DNA of 20,885 bases from Candidatus Fermentibacterota bacterium (GCA_016928395.1 JAFGKV010000126.1:1-20885); one strand, 5' to 3'. Positions 1-8,224 are shown, numbered from the stretch's first letter. The notes: generated by a model not told the origin, from the sequence alone. Made by a program: numbers and translations.

Positions 1-5
1 CTAGT

Positions 6-1352
6 CTAATCTTGCACGGGTTCAAGTTCTACTGATCCCGGAAGTGCTCCCACAACGGTTGCCTCGATCAACGAGCCTTGGCGCGCACAAATGGGAAGAT
101 GGTAATGCCAATCGATGTCAGGGGCGTCAGTCCATGGTCTCACAGTGACCCCTCCGCTGGTGGAGGGTCCATCCACCAAGACCAGGAACTGGCGTCCAAG
201 CATCTGGGCCGCATGCCGCGTCGCCTGGTCCAGCAGTAGATCCTCGGTGGCGGCCAGCCGTCTGCCGACTTCAGCCGCTGGCGGTGCATCGAGACCCGCG
301 GACGGAGTGCCTGGCTGGGGACTATACCTGAACAGACCAACGCGATCGAGGTCGGCCCATTCGAGAAACTTAAGAAGTTGCGTGAAGTCCGAGCGCTTTT
401 CGCCTGGATGGCCAAGGAGAATCGTGGCCCGGAGAATGGCCTGCGGGGCATGGGCTCGTATCCGGTCTATCAGGGGCTCCCAACCGTTTTCCGGCACCGG
501 TCTCCTCATCTGACGCAGTACTCGGGAGCTGGAGTGCTGAAGGGCCAGGTCGAAGTAGGGAAGTACGGGCCGCTGGGTCATGGCGCGGATCACGCTATCG
601 TCCACCTTGCTGGGATGTAGGTAGAGCACCCTGATCCACCGCTCCCCTACCCCCCCGGCGGAACACTCTTGGGCCACTCGATCAAGCAGAGGGGCCAAGC
701 CCCGCATACCCGTGCGATCGTGTCCATACGCAGTGGTATCTTGCGCCACCAGCACCAGCTCTTTGGCCCCACTGCGCAGAAGCGCACGAGCCTCCCGAAG
801 AACTGCGTCTTCCGGCATGCTTCGGGCCGCTCCCCGGATTCTCGGTATCACACAGAAGCCACATCCGCAATCACAACCCTCGGCAATCTTCAGGTAGCGT
901 GTATGCCTTCCCTTCAGCGGGACGCGCGCTGCGGGCGCGAGAAGCGGTGGGGTGGACGAACGATACAGACGCCTCGTGGGGCAATGAGAAAGAGCCTTCA
1001 GAAGTCCCGGCACGCGCGGCCAGTCATTCACTCCCACTATGAGATCGAGCTGCGGGATCTGCCTCGCCAGGGAATCTCCTTCGATCTGGGCGAGACAGCC
1101 TGCGGCTACTATGTGGGTGGCTGCGCCCGCATCCTTGAGTGCGCATGCTGAGAACAGGCCCTCCAGTGATTCCTTCTGGGCGTCTTCGATGAACGCACAG
1201 GTGTTGACTATGAGAAGGTCGGCACCCGTGGGAATGCGCGATCGTCGCCAACCGTGTCGAATCAGGAGCGCCGCCAACATCTCACTGTCCACCTGATTCT
1301 TTGGGCAACCAAAGGTCGTCAGGAAGAAGAGGGGCGCGGACCGTTGTTTCAC
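6..1352 (-). CDS. rimO: Ribosomal protein S12 methylthiotransferase RimO
   Basis: Radical SAM enzyme that adds a methylthio group to the conserved aspartate of ribosomal protein S12 in the cytoplasm. From a GTG start at 1352 the protein has 448 residues, usual for RimO (about 440). It has the family order: an N-terminal UPF0004 domain with cluster cysteines C16 (FGCPKNQVDSE), C52 (NTCAFIEDA) and C86 (AAGCLAQ); the radical SAM CxxxCxxC at C160, C164 and C167 (GCDCGCGFCVIPRIRG); and a C-terminal TRAM-like end containing TDAPDID. There is one extra cysteine, C162, inside the radical SAM motif. The reading frame stays open upstream to 1565, but that extension overlaps the preceding gene and resembles nothing in the family. 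The GTG lies 17 nt after the upstream stop, with no strong Shine-Dalgarno, so translation may be coupled. The UPF0004, S12-type radical SAM and TRAM combination separates it from MiaB; function is confident, the start less so. Confidence 0.93.
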   Translation of the reverse strand: MKQRSAPLFFLTTFGCPKNQVDSEMLAALLIRHGWRRSRIPTGADLLIVNTCAFIEDAQKESLEGLFSACALKDAGAATHIVAAGCLAQIEGDSLARQIPQLDLIVGVNDWPRVPGLLKALSHCPTRRLYRSSTPPLLAPAARVPLKGRHTRYLKIAEGCDCGCGFCVIPRIRGAARSMPEDAVLREARALLRSGAKELVLVAQDTTAYGHDRTGMRGLAPLLDRVAQECSAGGVGERWIRVLYLHPSKVDDSVIRAMTQRPVLPYFDLALQHSSSRVLRQMRRPVPENGWEPLIDRIRAHAPQAILRATILLGHPGEKRSDFTQLLKFLEWADLDRVGLFRYSPQPGTPSAGLDAPPAAEVGRRLAATEDLLLDQATRHAAQMLGRQFLVLVDGPSTSGGVTVRPWTDAPDIDWHYHLPICARQGSLIEATVVGALPGSVELEPVQD

Positions 1353-1369
1353 GCTGACCAGTGGGCGTT

Positions 1370-1993
1370 TCAGTCTAGGGGTACGATCTCCACACCGCGG
1401 GGAATGTCGAGGACAAAGATCCCGTCGATATCCGCGGAAGCGGGTTCTCGATGCCACCGCAGTAGGGAGTACGTCGTGGAGTTTCCGCCGACGTCGACAA
1501 GCCTCGCCCTCCAGGGCCACTGTTCGCCAAAAGGTACGAACGCTTCCACCCTGGTGAACTGGCATTCTCCGCTCTCATCGAGCCACGTAAGCAGTTGACC
1601 GAGGCGGCCTTCCAGCGTGGTGTCGGTGCGGACGGTTGCCGGTTCCACCTTGAGCAGGTGACCCAAAGGGCTGTCACGCCAGGTGAGCTCAGACCCCTGC
1701 TCCTGCACCAATACTTGGCGATTCTCCGGTGCATAGGTCCACAGCCTCGTACCATCGGCCACGATGATCTGACTGTCAGGCTCACCGTAGCATGCCTTGA
1801 ACCGGTTGGGAGGAACAAACCATAGCTCCAGCATTCGGGATATGCTGTCGCCCGTCAAGGGCCACACGATCTCCTGAGTGAGCACAACGTAATTCAGAAG
1901 TGGCTCCTCGATCTGTCTTTCCCACGCCGTCCCCAACGTGTCTCCTGCGACACAACCAGTCAGCGAAATCGCCACGATTATGGCCATTCCCAT
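1370..1993 (-). CDS. LolA-like outer-membrane lipoprotein carrier family protein, predicted lipoprotein
   Basis: A 207-residue protein of the LolA/LolB-like fold, inferred from its position between ftsK and rimO (lolA lies next to ftsK in many Gram-negatives) and from a LolA-type segment, DGTRLWTYAPENRQVLVQ, near residues 80-97. It would take part in moving lipoproteins across the periplasm. The N-terminus is a short hydrophobic core ending in a lipobox, L11-T12-G13-C14, so this copy looks lipid-anchored. Classical LolA is soluble, so a LolB-like or otherwise membrane-tethered role is possible. The ATG at 1993 has a GAGG seven bases upstream. The n-region M-G-M lacks any Lys or Arg, and the codon just before the ATG is an in-frame TGA. 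Upstream of that TGA the same frame stays open and encodes an Arg-rich stretch, so the real leader may be interrupted. Family assignment is moderate because LolA-type sequences diverge strongly. Confidence 0.7.
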   Translation of the reverse strand: MGMAIIVAISLTGCVAGDTLGTAWERQIEEPLLNYVVLTQEIVWPLTGDSISRMLELWFVPPNRFKACYGEPDSQIIVADGTRLWTYAPENRQVLVQEQGSELTWRDSPLGHLLKVEPATVRTDTTLEGRLGQLLTWLDESGECQFTRVEAFVPFGEQWPWRARLVDVGGNSTTYSLLRWHREPASADIDGIFVLDIPRGVEIVPLD

Positions 1994-2110
1994 TCAAGAA
2001 CCTCGCCACGCTCGCGGCCGATGGTCGTCAGATGGCACGGGGTTCACGGTCCGCCTCTCCAACCTTCCATGGCATCCGTCTTTGCTCGCTGCTCTATCGC
2101 GCTCCTCCAT
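1994..2110 (-). other. Open in-frame leader upstream of the lolA-like gene, closed by TGA
   Basis: This gap between ftsK and the lolA-like gene is purine-rich on the minus strand. From ATG 2110 the frame runs 38 codons to a TGA (1996-1994) that directly abuts the lolA-like ATG, in the same frame. A GTG at 2047 has GGAGAGG (2060-2054) six bases upstream. Translation from it gives 17 residues with a basic end, HRPRAWRGS, before the stop. Basic residues followed by the hydrophobic core MGMAIIVAISLTGC are what a normal lipoprotein signal peptide looks like, so this may be the displaced n-region of the lolA-like protein. It may also be chance. I see no terminator here. Confidence 0.4.
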
Positions 2111-2139
2111 CATTCCTCTCTTCCCCCACTCCCCTCTCG

Positions 2140-4287
2140 TCAGGACCCAATATTGTCGGTATTCTCAAGCCACGCTGAATCCACGAGAACGTCTCTCGGC
2201 TTGCTTCCCTGCGCAGGTCCCACCACACCCCTATTCTCCAGGATATCCATCAGCCTTCCGGCCCTTGCATAACCCACCTTGAGGCGGCGTTGCAGCAGGG
2301 AGGTACTCCCCTGTCTATTCAGGATAACCAATCGTGCGGCATCCTCCCACAGCGAGTCGTCGTCACCCGGCTCGACCATCTCGCCCAAGTCGATAGTGGT
2401 TGGCACTGGGGGTGCTTTGGGCGGCAATCCCGACGCCGAAGGCGCCCGGTCTCGCGACGCCGGGGCGATCTGAACCTGGCTACGCCAGAAGTCCACCAGC
2501 GACCTGACCTCTTCCGGGGTGATAAACCCGCCGTGCACCCGTTGGGGTCCCGGTGCGCCAGGCGGAAGAAAGAGCATGTCACCCTTGCCCAGGAGCCGTT
2601 CGGCTCCGGGGGAGTCGAGGATGATGGTGGAGTTGACCCGCTGCATGACCTGAAAGGCGATCCTTCCCGGGAAGTTCGACTTCAGCACGCCTGTGACGAT
2701 CTCCTTTGAAGGACGCTGAGTTGCCACAATGAGATGAATGCCTACCGCCCGCGCCTTCTGGGCGATCCGGATGATCACGGCCTCCATCTCTGCCGGAGCG
2801 CTCATCATGAGATCGGCGAGTTCGTCGATCACGACGACGATATAGGGCATCGTATTGCCGTTCTCCGCTTCCTGGGAATGGAACTCGCCGATATCACGCA
2901 TTCCCAGAGTTGAGAGGAGTTCATAGCGCCGTTCCATCTCCTGCGCCGTCCACGTCAGGCTGCGAAGCGCAACCTTCGGGTCGGTGACCACCGGATAGAG
3001 GAGATGGGGTATGCCTTCGTATGTGGTCAACTCGACTCGCTTCGGGTCGATCAAGAGGAATCGAACCAGATGAGGCGTCACTCTGACCAGAAGCCCGCAG
3101 AGAAATGAGTTTATGCAACTGCTCTTACCTGAACCCGTTGTCCCTCCGATGAGCAGATGCGGCAACGTAGAAAGATCGCATGCCACCGGTTCGCCCACGG
3201 CGTCCCGGCCGACCGGAAGCAGAAGCGGCGCATCCGAAGACCGAAACACCGGCGAGCGCATCATGTCGCCCAATCGGACGACGGCTGCCCTACGGTTGGG
3301 CACTTCAACACCGACGACTCCGGTACCTGGGATGGGTGCCACCACGCGGGTCTGCAGAGCCTTGAGGGCCAACGAGATATCGTCTGCCAAGCTTTCGATG
3401 CGGGCCACCTTGATACCGGGAGCCGGTTCCACCTCGAATCGGGTGATGACAGGGCCGGGCACGGCCCGGACAACCTTTGCCGTCACTCCGAAACTCCCCA
3501 GCGCCTCTTCCAGCTTGACCCTTCTGCGCTCGATCTCCTTAGGGTCGACGAACGAATGCATGGGGCCGTCGGCACGCAGCAGCGTGGAGGGTGGAAGCTT
3601 GTAGGGCCATGCGTCGGCCTTTATTCTCGATGGTGTCGGCTCGGGCTCTGATTCGACCACGGGCGAAGGAGTGCGCTCAGCCATTCCTTCCTGAGTGACT
3701 CCCTCCATGAATGGAGCGGGAACTGGAGTGCTGCTCCCTCGAGCCACAGGTCGCTGACGGCGTCGGGGAAGCCGAAGATGCAACTTGAACCCGCCCAGGG
3801 CATGAAAGGGGAGCAAAAGCCCGGCCACGGTGAGCACGATGGTCATGCCAGACGGACCCAAGGCCCGCATCCCGAGGGTCGAGATTCTTACGCCCACCGC
3901 GCCGCCGGCCCATGCCGGAACCGAGCCGATAGGATGCATGGCCAGAGCCGTCGTGAGCACCAAGGTGGCGACCGTCACCATCCCAAGCCAGTACCATAGT
4001 CGCCGCCTGAGGTCCCGCCATACTACGGACATGCCCGCCAATGTGATGAAGACCACCACAGAGAACGCAGGGATACGGCCCAACCCCACTGACAGCAGGT
4101 GCGCGGTTGCGGCCCCGACGATGCCACAGGTGTTCTCGACGCGCACCTTGAGCAATGAGTCACGGCGGAGGTTAAACCAATCCTCATGACGATAGGTAGC
4201 CAGGCTCGCTGACACCAACGCGGCGACCGCCAGAGCCAGAACCAATCGTGCCACGGCGGCCCCGCTCACCACACGGCCCGTGTTCAT
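2140..4287 (-). CDS. ftsK: DNA translocase FtsK/SpoIIIE
   Basis: Membrane-anchored, ATP-driven double-stranded DNA pump that clears chromosome ends from the division septum and drives dimer resolution. The 715 residues contain about four membrane segments (roughly 10-30, 55-85, 98-117, 125-165), a Pro/Glu-rich linker (about 175-225) and the alpha/beta motor. Walker A GGTTGSGKS is at 381-389 and Walker B, VVVIDELADLM, ends near 494; further motor motifs are VATQRPS (521-527) and the FPGRIAFQV stretch (539-547). A winged-helix gamma domain (about 645-706) would read polar DNA sequences. The linker is short, closer to SpoIIIE-size proteins than to E. coli FtsK. The ATG at 4287 has GGAGG nine bases upstream. 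It lies downstream of radC and upstream of the lolA-like gene and rimO, a commonly seen neighbourhood. Confidence 0.96.
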   Translation of the reverse strand: MNTGRVVSGAAVARLVLALAVAALVSASLATYRHEDWFNLRRDSLLKVRVENTCGIVGAATAHLLSVGLGRIPAFSVVVFITLAGMSVVWRDLRRRLWYWLGMVTVATLVLTTALAMHPIGSVPAWAGGAVGVRISTLGMRALGPSGMTIVLTVAGLLLPFHALGGFKLHLRLPRRRQRPVARGSSTPVPAPFMEGVTQEGMAERTPSPVVESEPEPTPSRIKADAWPYKLPPSTLLRADGPMHSFVDPKEIERRRVKLEEALGSFGVTAKVVRAVPGPVITRFEVEPAPGIKVARIESLADDISLALKALQTRVVAPIPGTGVVGVEVPNRRAAVVRLGDMMRSPVFRSSDAPLLLPVGRDAVGEPVACDLSTLPHLLIGGTTGSGKSSCINSFLCGLLVRVTPHLVRFLLIDPKRVELTTYEGIPHLLYPVVTDPKVALRSLTWTAQEMERRYELLSTLGMRDIGEFHSQEAENGNTMPYIVVVIDELADLMMSAPAEMEAVIIRIAQKARAVGIHLIVATQRPSKEIVTGVLKSNFPGRIAFQVMQRVNSTIILDSPGAERLLGKGDMLFLPPGAPGPQRVHGGFITPEEVRSLVDFWRSQVQIAPASRDRAPSASGLPPKAPPVPTTIDLGEMVEPGDDDSLWEDAARLVILNRQGSTSLLQRRLKVGYARAGRLMDILENRGVVGPAQGSKPRDVLVDSAWLENTDNIGS

Positions 4288-4364
4288 GCTCCTGCGCCTC
4301 CTAAACCATGCCCGTTTCCCCGGCGCACCACTCCGTGGTCATGAACCCTCTTCCACGCACTCAT
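4284..4364 (-). CDS. Possible 26-codon leader ORF overlapping the ftsK start
   Basis: In the 115-nt gap between radC and ftsK an ATG at 4364 is preceded by GAGGGGGG with eight bases spacing. It opens a 26-codon frame whose TGA overlaps the ftsK ATG (ATGA). The ftsK Shine-Dalgarno lies within its last codons. The peptide is rich in Gly, His and Arg and resembles nothing I know. The layout would permit translational coupling, but a frame this short can arise by chance in GC-rich DNA. A five-base-pair hairpin, ACCAC-GGA-GTGGT, lies inside it. Confidence 0.2.
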   Translation of the reverse strand: MSAWKRVHDHGVVRRGNGHGLGGAGA

Positions 4365-4402
4365 GTGGCCTGCCCCCCTCGTCCCACAATCCGGCTGTCT
4401 GG

Positions 4403-5080
4403 TCATAGCAGCCCCGCTTCCCGGAAACTGAAGTGCGCCGAGGATCCGATCACCAAATGATCTAGAAGAGCCACCCCGACGGCTGCAAGAGTTGACTTCA
4501 GTTCTCGTGTCAGTCGCACATCGTCCTCCGAGGGTTCCGCGTCGCCGCTGGGATGGTTGTGAACGACCACCACACTCCGCGACTTGGATTCCAGGGCCGC
4601 CTCGGCCACCCGGCGGGGATAGACGACTGCCTGGTCGACAGTTCCCTGCTGCAGTTCGCGCACCTCACGGATCCGGTTCTTCGTATCGAGACACGCGACC
4701 AGGAATCTCTCCTCTCGGTGTCCTCTGAGCCGGGCCCGAAAGTACGCAGCCACGTCCTGGGGACTCCGCAGATAGTCGCCGCCCCGCTCCACAGGGTCCA
4801 TGGATTTCAGAGCCAGAGTGTGAAACAGCTTCAGCAACACCACGCAGACCTCCCCTACCCCATCGACAAGCCGCAACTCGCTGGGCTCGGCTTCAAGCAC
4901 CGCAGTGGTAGTGCCGAAACGCTGGAGCAGCCTCTTTGCCACAGACTTCGTGTCCTTCCTCGGAATAGCAAACGAAAGCGCAAGCTCCAGGAGTTCATGG
5001 GAGGCAAAATCCGAACCCAACCCATGGAGAAAACGCGTCCGCAATCGACTCCGATGGCCCTTCGCCAACGCATTATCCAC
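4403..5080 (-). CDS. radC: RadC family JAB/MPN-domain protein
   Basis: A 225-residue protein of the full-length RadC family. A helix-hairpin-helix-like N-terminal part (about 25-90, including LRLVDGVGE) precedes a JAB1/MPN metalloprotease-fold domain. The metal-site motif is intact: H174-N-H176-P-S-G, then S184 and D187, matching HxHPx(n)SxxD. The name comes from an old assignment to radiation repair that has not held up; the actual biochemical role of the family is unclear, so only the fold and likely metal binding should be transferred. The start is GTG at 5080. Its Shine-Dalgarno GGAGG is formed by the last arginine codons of the upstream rumA-like gene, which ends six bases earlier, so the two genes are very probably co-transcribed and translationally coupled. 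Confidence 0.93.
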   Translation of the reverse strand: MDNALAKGHRSRLRTRFLHGLGSDFASHELLELALSFAIPRKDTKSVAKRLLQRFGTTTAVLEAEPSELRLVDGVGEVCVVLLKLFHTLALKSMDPVERGGDYLRSPQDVAAYFRARLRGHREERFLVACLDTKNRIREVRELQQGTVDQAVVYPRRVAEAALESKSRSVVVVHNHPSGDAEPSEDDVRLTRELKSTLAAVGVALLDHLVIGSSAHFSFREAGLL

Positions 5081-5085
5081 GCTGT

Positions 5086-6372
5086 CTACCTCCGCCGAGT
5101 GAGTAGGGCGACGCTCTCAACGTGGGCCGTATGAGGAAAGAGGTCAAATGGAATGACTCGAACCAGGTCGTATCCCCCCTTCTGCAGCCTGGCAACATCA
5201 CGGGCCTGGGTCGCCGGGTCACAGGACACATACACTATCGAGCGGGCGGCCATGGCGGCCGCTGCCTCAAGGTCTCGGGGCAAGAGGCCATCCCGTGGGG
5301 GATCCATCAGCATTACATCCGGTCGGGAGGGAAGCGCTCCTCGGCATCGAAGGGATGCCAGGGTTCCCCGATGAAAACGCACGTGATCCAACCCGGCTCG
5401 CCGGGCATTGGCGATTCCCCGTTCACAGGACCGGCGGGCAATCTCCGCACAGATAACCTGCTCGTAGGGCGGGGCAAGACACAATGAGGGCCATCCCACA
5501 CCGGCGTGCCCATCCACCAGCACCGCCCCGCCAGGAGCCAGCGCCTCCAATGTCCCCACCATGCTCTCGAGTTGCGCAGAATTGACCTGGAAAAACGTCC
5601 CTGCCTCCACGTCAAAGGAGACACCTCGGCACAGGTATGACACGGTCTCCCGTTCTCCCCCAGCCGCAACACGGACGTGGGGCAGTGCAGCGGCAAGCTG
5701 CGCAAGGCGTTTCGCAGGGGTCCGCGAATGAGCCACCACCAACGGCGAATCTTCCTGTCCGACCCTGAGCATCATACGAAACGGCTCCTCATGGGTCACC
5801 GAGTGCGCCCACATGCGCACCGCAGGCCATGCCTCCTGAAGGCGTGGCTCCAAGACCGGGCACTCCGGCACGTCGACAATGTCGTGAGAGTGCGCCCTCA
5901 AAAATCCAACCCTTCCGTCGCCCACGTGGATGCTCGCCTTGTTGCGGTATCCCACAGTAACCGGGCTTGCGGTCACCTCGTCGACGGCGGCATCCATTCG
6001 CCCTATCCGGCGAAACGCGTCTTCGACCCAGTGGCGTTTCAGTGCCCGTTGTGCCTCATACGAGAGGTGCTGCAACTGGCAGCCACCGCACCGACCGAAC
6101 AGCGGACAAAACGGCGTCACGCGTTCAGGCCCGGGCTCCTGTACTTCTATCACCTGGCCCACGGAATAGCGCGCCCCTTCGCGCTCGATCCGATACGCGA
6201 CTCGATCGCCTGGCGCCGTCAAGGGTAGAAACACAACCTTTCCGCCCACGCGCGCCACACCGATCCCTCTATTGGCGATGCCCGTGACAGTTGCGACGCC
6301 TTCGGCCCTTGACGAGGCACCATCGGAGGCGGCATGTTCATGCGTTGCCGATTTGAACCGAGGAGCGTTCAT
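5086..6372 (-). CDS. 23S rRNA (uracil-5-)-methyltransferase, RumA/RlmD-like
   Basis: SAM-dependent enzyme predicted to methylate C5 of a uracil in rRNA; the exact site (U1939-type, U747-type or a tRNA) cannot be fixed from sequence. From ATG 6372 it has 428 residues, the usual size. In order: an N-terminal TRAM domain (about 25-75, GIANRGIGVARVGGKVVF); an iron-sulfur site with C89, C95, C98 (CPLFGRCGGCQ) and C171; and a Rossmann methyltransferase domain. The SAM-site motif reads DGHAGVG where relatives often have D-x-x-CGxG. MDPPRDGL is followed by catalytic C384 in YVSCDPATQARD and the base E419 in HVESV. I prefer ATG 6372 over ATG 6387 because GGAG lies five bases upstream. The start is one base from the start of the divergent homocysteine methyltransferase gene. 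Its 3' end encodes the radC ribosome-binding site. Confidence 0.92.
   Translation of the reverse strand: MNAPRFKSATHEHAASDGASSRAEGVATVTGIANRGIGVARVGGKVVFLPLTAPGDRVAYRIEREGARYSVGQVIEVQEPGPERVTPFCPLFGRCGGCQLQHLSYEAQRALKRHWVEDAFRRIGRMDAAVDEVTASPVTVGYRNKASIHVGDGRVGFLRAHSHDIVDVPECPVLEPRLQEAWPAVRMWAHSVTHEEPFRMMLRVGQEDSPLVVAHSRTPAKRLAQLAAALPHVRVAAGGERETVSYLCRGVSFDVEAGTFFQVNSAQLESMVGTLEALAPGGAVLVDGHAGVGWPSLCLAPPYEQVICAEIARRSCERGIANARRAGLDHVRFHRGTLASLRCRGALPSRPDVMLMDPPRDGLLPRDLEAAAAMAARSIVYVSCDPATQARDVARLQKGGYDLVRVIPFDLFPHTAHVESVALLTRRR
6361..6365 (+). promoter_or_regulatory. Ribosome-binding site deciding the GTG start of the metH/metF-type fusion
   Basis: AGGAG eight bases before GTG 6374. The alternative ATG at 6386 has no suitably spaced site, so this motif decides the start. 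The site lies inside the first codons of the divergent rumA-like gene. Confidence 0.7.
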
Positions 6373-6373
6373 C

Positions 6374-8224
6374 GTGTCTCCACTCATGAGTTTACTTGAC
6401 GACGATCAGGTCGTAGTGTTCGACGGCGCCATGGGGACCATGCTGTACAGCAAGGGCGTGCCGCTCAACCACTGCTATGACGAACTATGCCTCTCCAACC
6501 CCGCTCTCGTGCGCGACATCCATCGGCAGTACATCCGCGCCGGCGCGCAAGTGGTCGAGACCAACTCATTCGGGGCCAATCGATACAAGTTGGCGAAACA
6601 TGAGCTAAACGACAAGGTGGCGGCTATCAACCGGCGGGCCGTGGAGTTGGCCCGCGCCGAGGCCGCCGCCGCCCTGGTCGCCGGAGCCATTGGTCCTCTG
6701 GGATTGAAGATTGAGCCGTGGGGGCCCACGAGCATCGAAGAAGCCAGGGACGCGTTCGGAGAGCAGGCTGCTGCCCTGTATGAAGGCGGTGTAGACCTTT
6801 TCGTTCTGGAGACCTTCAGTGACCTCAACGAAATCCACCAGGCTCTTCAAGCCGTCAGAGGCATGTGCACCTTACCCGTGGTTGCACAGATGACCGTGCA
6901 GGAAGATTGCACCAGTCTCTACGGCACGACGCCGGAAGTGTTCTGCCAGCGTTTGGACGCGTGGGGAGCCGATATTATCGGCATCAACTGCTCCGTGGGG
7001 CCGCATACCATGTTGGCGACCCTGGAGAGAATGGTTCGGGTGACCCATCGTACACTCTCGGTACAGCCAAATGCCGGCGTGCCGCGAAACGTGGAGGGTC
7101 GAAACATCTACCTGGCATCGCCTGAGTACATGGCCGAGTACGCCCGGCGATTCATTCTCACAGGCGCCAGGGTAGTGGGCGGATGCTGCGGTACAACCCC
7201 TGTCCACATTCGCGCCATCGCCAATGCTGTCAAGGCCCTACGCCCACGCCGGGTTGTCACGAGTACGACGGTGCTCCCCCGCGAACATGCCGAGATCCCC
7301 GCCGCAGCAGAGGTCCCACGTCCTCGCAAGAGTCCCTTGGCCTCCAGGCTATCCTCCGGGGAGTTCGTCTACTGCGTGGAGTTGGTTCCTCCCAGGGGTC
7401 ATTTGCTAGCCAAGCTCGTGGACCGCGCCCGGATGCTCAAAGACGCCGGTATTGACGCGGTCAACATACCGGACGGCCCTCGGGCCTCGGCCCGCATGGC
7501 GCCTCTTGCCCTGGCGGTGCTGCTGAAGAACAGCGTGGGCATGGAGACCATCCTCCACTATGCGTGCCGCGACCGGAATCTTGTGGGCATGCAGTCGGAT
7601 CTGATCGGAGCGTTTGCTTTGGGGCTTCGCAACCTGCTTGTCGTCACCGGTGACCCGCCGAAGCTGGGAGACTATCCCGACGCCACTGCCGTATTCGATG
7701 TAGATTCCATCGGGCTCACGAACATGGTGAGACGGCTGAACAGGGGCCTTGATTTAGGCGGCAACTCCATCGGTGATCCCACGGCCTTCCACATCGGTGT
7801 GGGTGTGAATCCCGGTGCGGTCGATGTGGAATTTGAATTGCGCAGGTTTGCCTACAAGGTCGAAGCCGGAGCGGAGTTCGCCATTACGCAGCCGATCTAT
7901 GATCCCGACCTCCTCGAGACCTTTGTCCGACGCATTGGTGGGTTTGGCATTGATCTCGTCGCGGGTATCTGGCCTTTGGTCTCGCTCCGCAATGCCGAGT
8001 TCATGAACAATGAGGTGCCCGGTGCCAAGGTGCCTGCGACCGTCATGGAACGGATGGCCCGCGCGGAGACTCGGGGAGTTGCGGCGGACGAGGGAGTAGC
8101 CATCGCCCGGGAGGTTTTGGCACGGATCCGACCCATGATCAAAGGAGTTCAGGTGGCTGCGCCCTTTGGCCGGATTGACTTGGCTCTCGCCGTGCTCGGC
8201 CGGTCCCCACAACATGAGGGTTGA
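6374..8224 (+). CDS. Bifunctional homocysteine S-methyltransferase / 5,10-methylenetetrahydrofolate reductase
   Basis: A 616-residue fusion of the YitJ type. The N-terminal half (about 8-290) is a homocysteine S-methyltransferase barrel: FDGAMGTML near the start, ETNSFGANR, and the zinc ligands C206 (GINCSVGP) and C271-C272 (GGCCGTTP). The C-terminal half (about 324-605) is an FAD-dependent methylene-THF reductase with E336 in the VELVPP motif, the equivalent of the catalytic glutamate, plus VTGDPP and ITQPIYD. The enzyme would reduce 5,10-methylene-THF to 5-methyl-THF and make methionine from homocysteine. It has no cobalamin domain, so the methyl donor could be a methylated amino acid or SAM, or a separate B12 protein. 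The GTG start at 6374 is chosen for AGGAG eight bases upstream. There is no room for a SAM or cobalamin riboswitch between it and the divergent gene. Fhs at 17958-19628 acts in the same folate pathway. Confidence 0.95.
   Translation: MSPLMSLLDDDQVVVFDGAMGTMLYSKGVPLNHCYDELCLSNPALVRDIHRQYIRAGAQVVETNSFGANRYKLAKHELNDKVAAINRRAVELARAEAAAALVAGAIGPLGLKIEPWGPTSIEEARDAFGEQAAALYEGGVDLFVLETFSDLNEIHQALQAVRGMCTLPVVAQMTVQEDCTSLYGTTPEVFCQRLDAWGADIIGINCSVGPHTMLATLERMVRVTHRTLSVQPNAGVPRNVEGRNIYLASPEYMAEYARRFILTGARVVGGCCGTTPVHIRAIANAVKALRPRRVVTSTTVLPREHAEIPAAAEVPRPRKSPLASRLSSGEFVYCVELVPPRGHLLAKLVDRARMLKDAGIDAVNIPDGPRASARMAPLALAVLLKNSVGMETILHYACRDRNLVGMQSDLIGAFALGLRNLLVVTGDPPKLGDYPDATAVFDVDSIGLTNMVRRLNRGLDLGGNSIGDPTAFHIGVGVNPGAVDVEFELRRFAYKVEAGAEFAITQPIYDPDLLETFVRRIGGFGIDLVAGIWPLVSLRNAEFMNNEVPGAKVPATVMERMARAETRGVAADEGVAIAREVLARIRPMIKGVQVAAPFGRIDLALAVLGRSPQHEG
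6378..6381 (-). promoter_or_regulatory. Ribosome-binding site deciding the rumA-like start
   Basis: GGAG on the minus strand, five bases before ATG 6372. It lies inside codons 2-3 of the divergent fusion gene, the mirror image of that gene's own site at 6361-6365. Confidence 0.65.

Noticed and set aside
1353-1565. 71-residue N-terminal extension of rimO
   Set aside because: It overlaps the end of the lolA-like gene and has no similarity to RimO. The family N-terminus begins just after GTG 1352.
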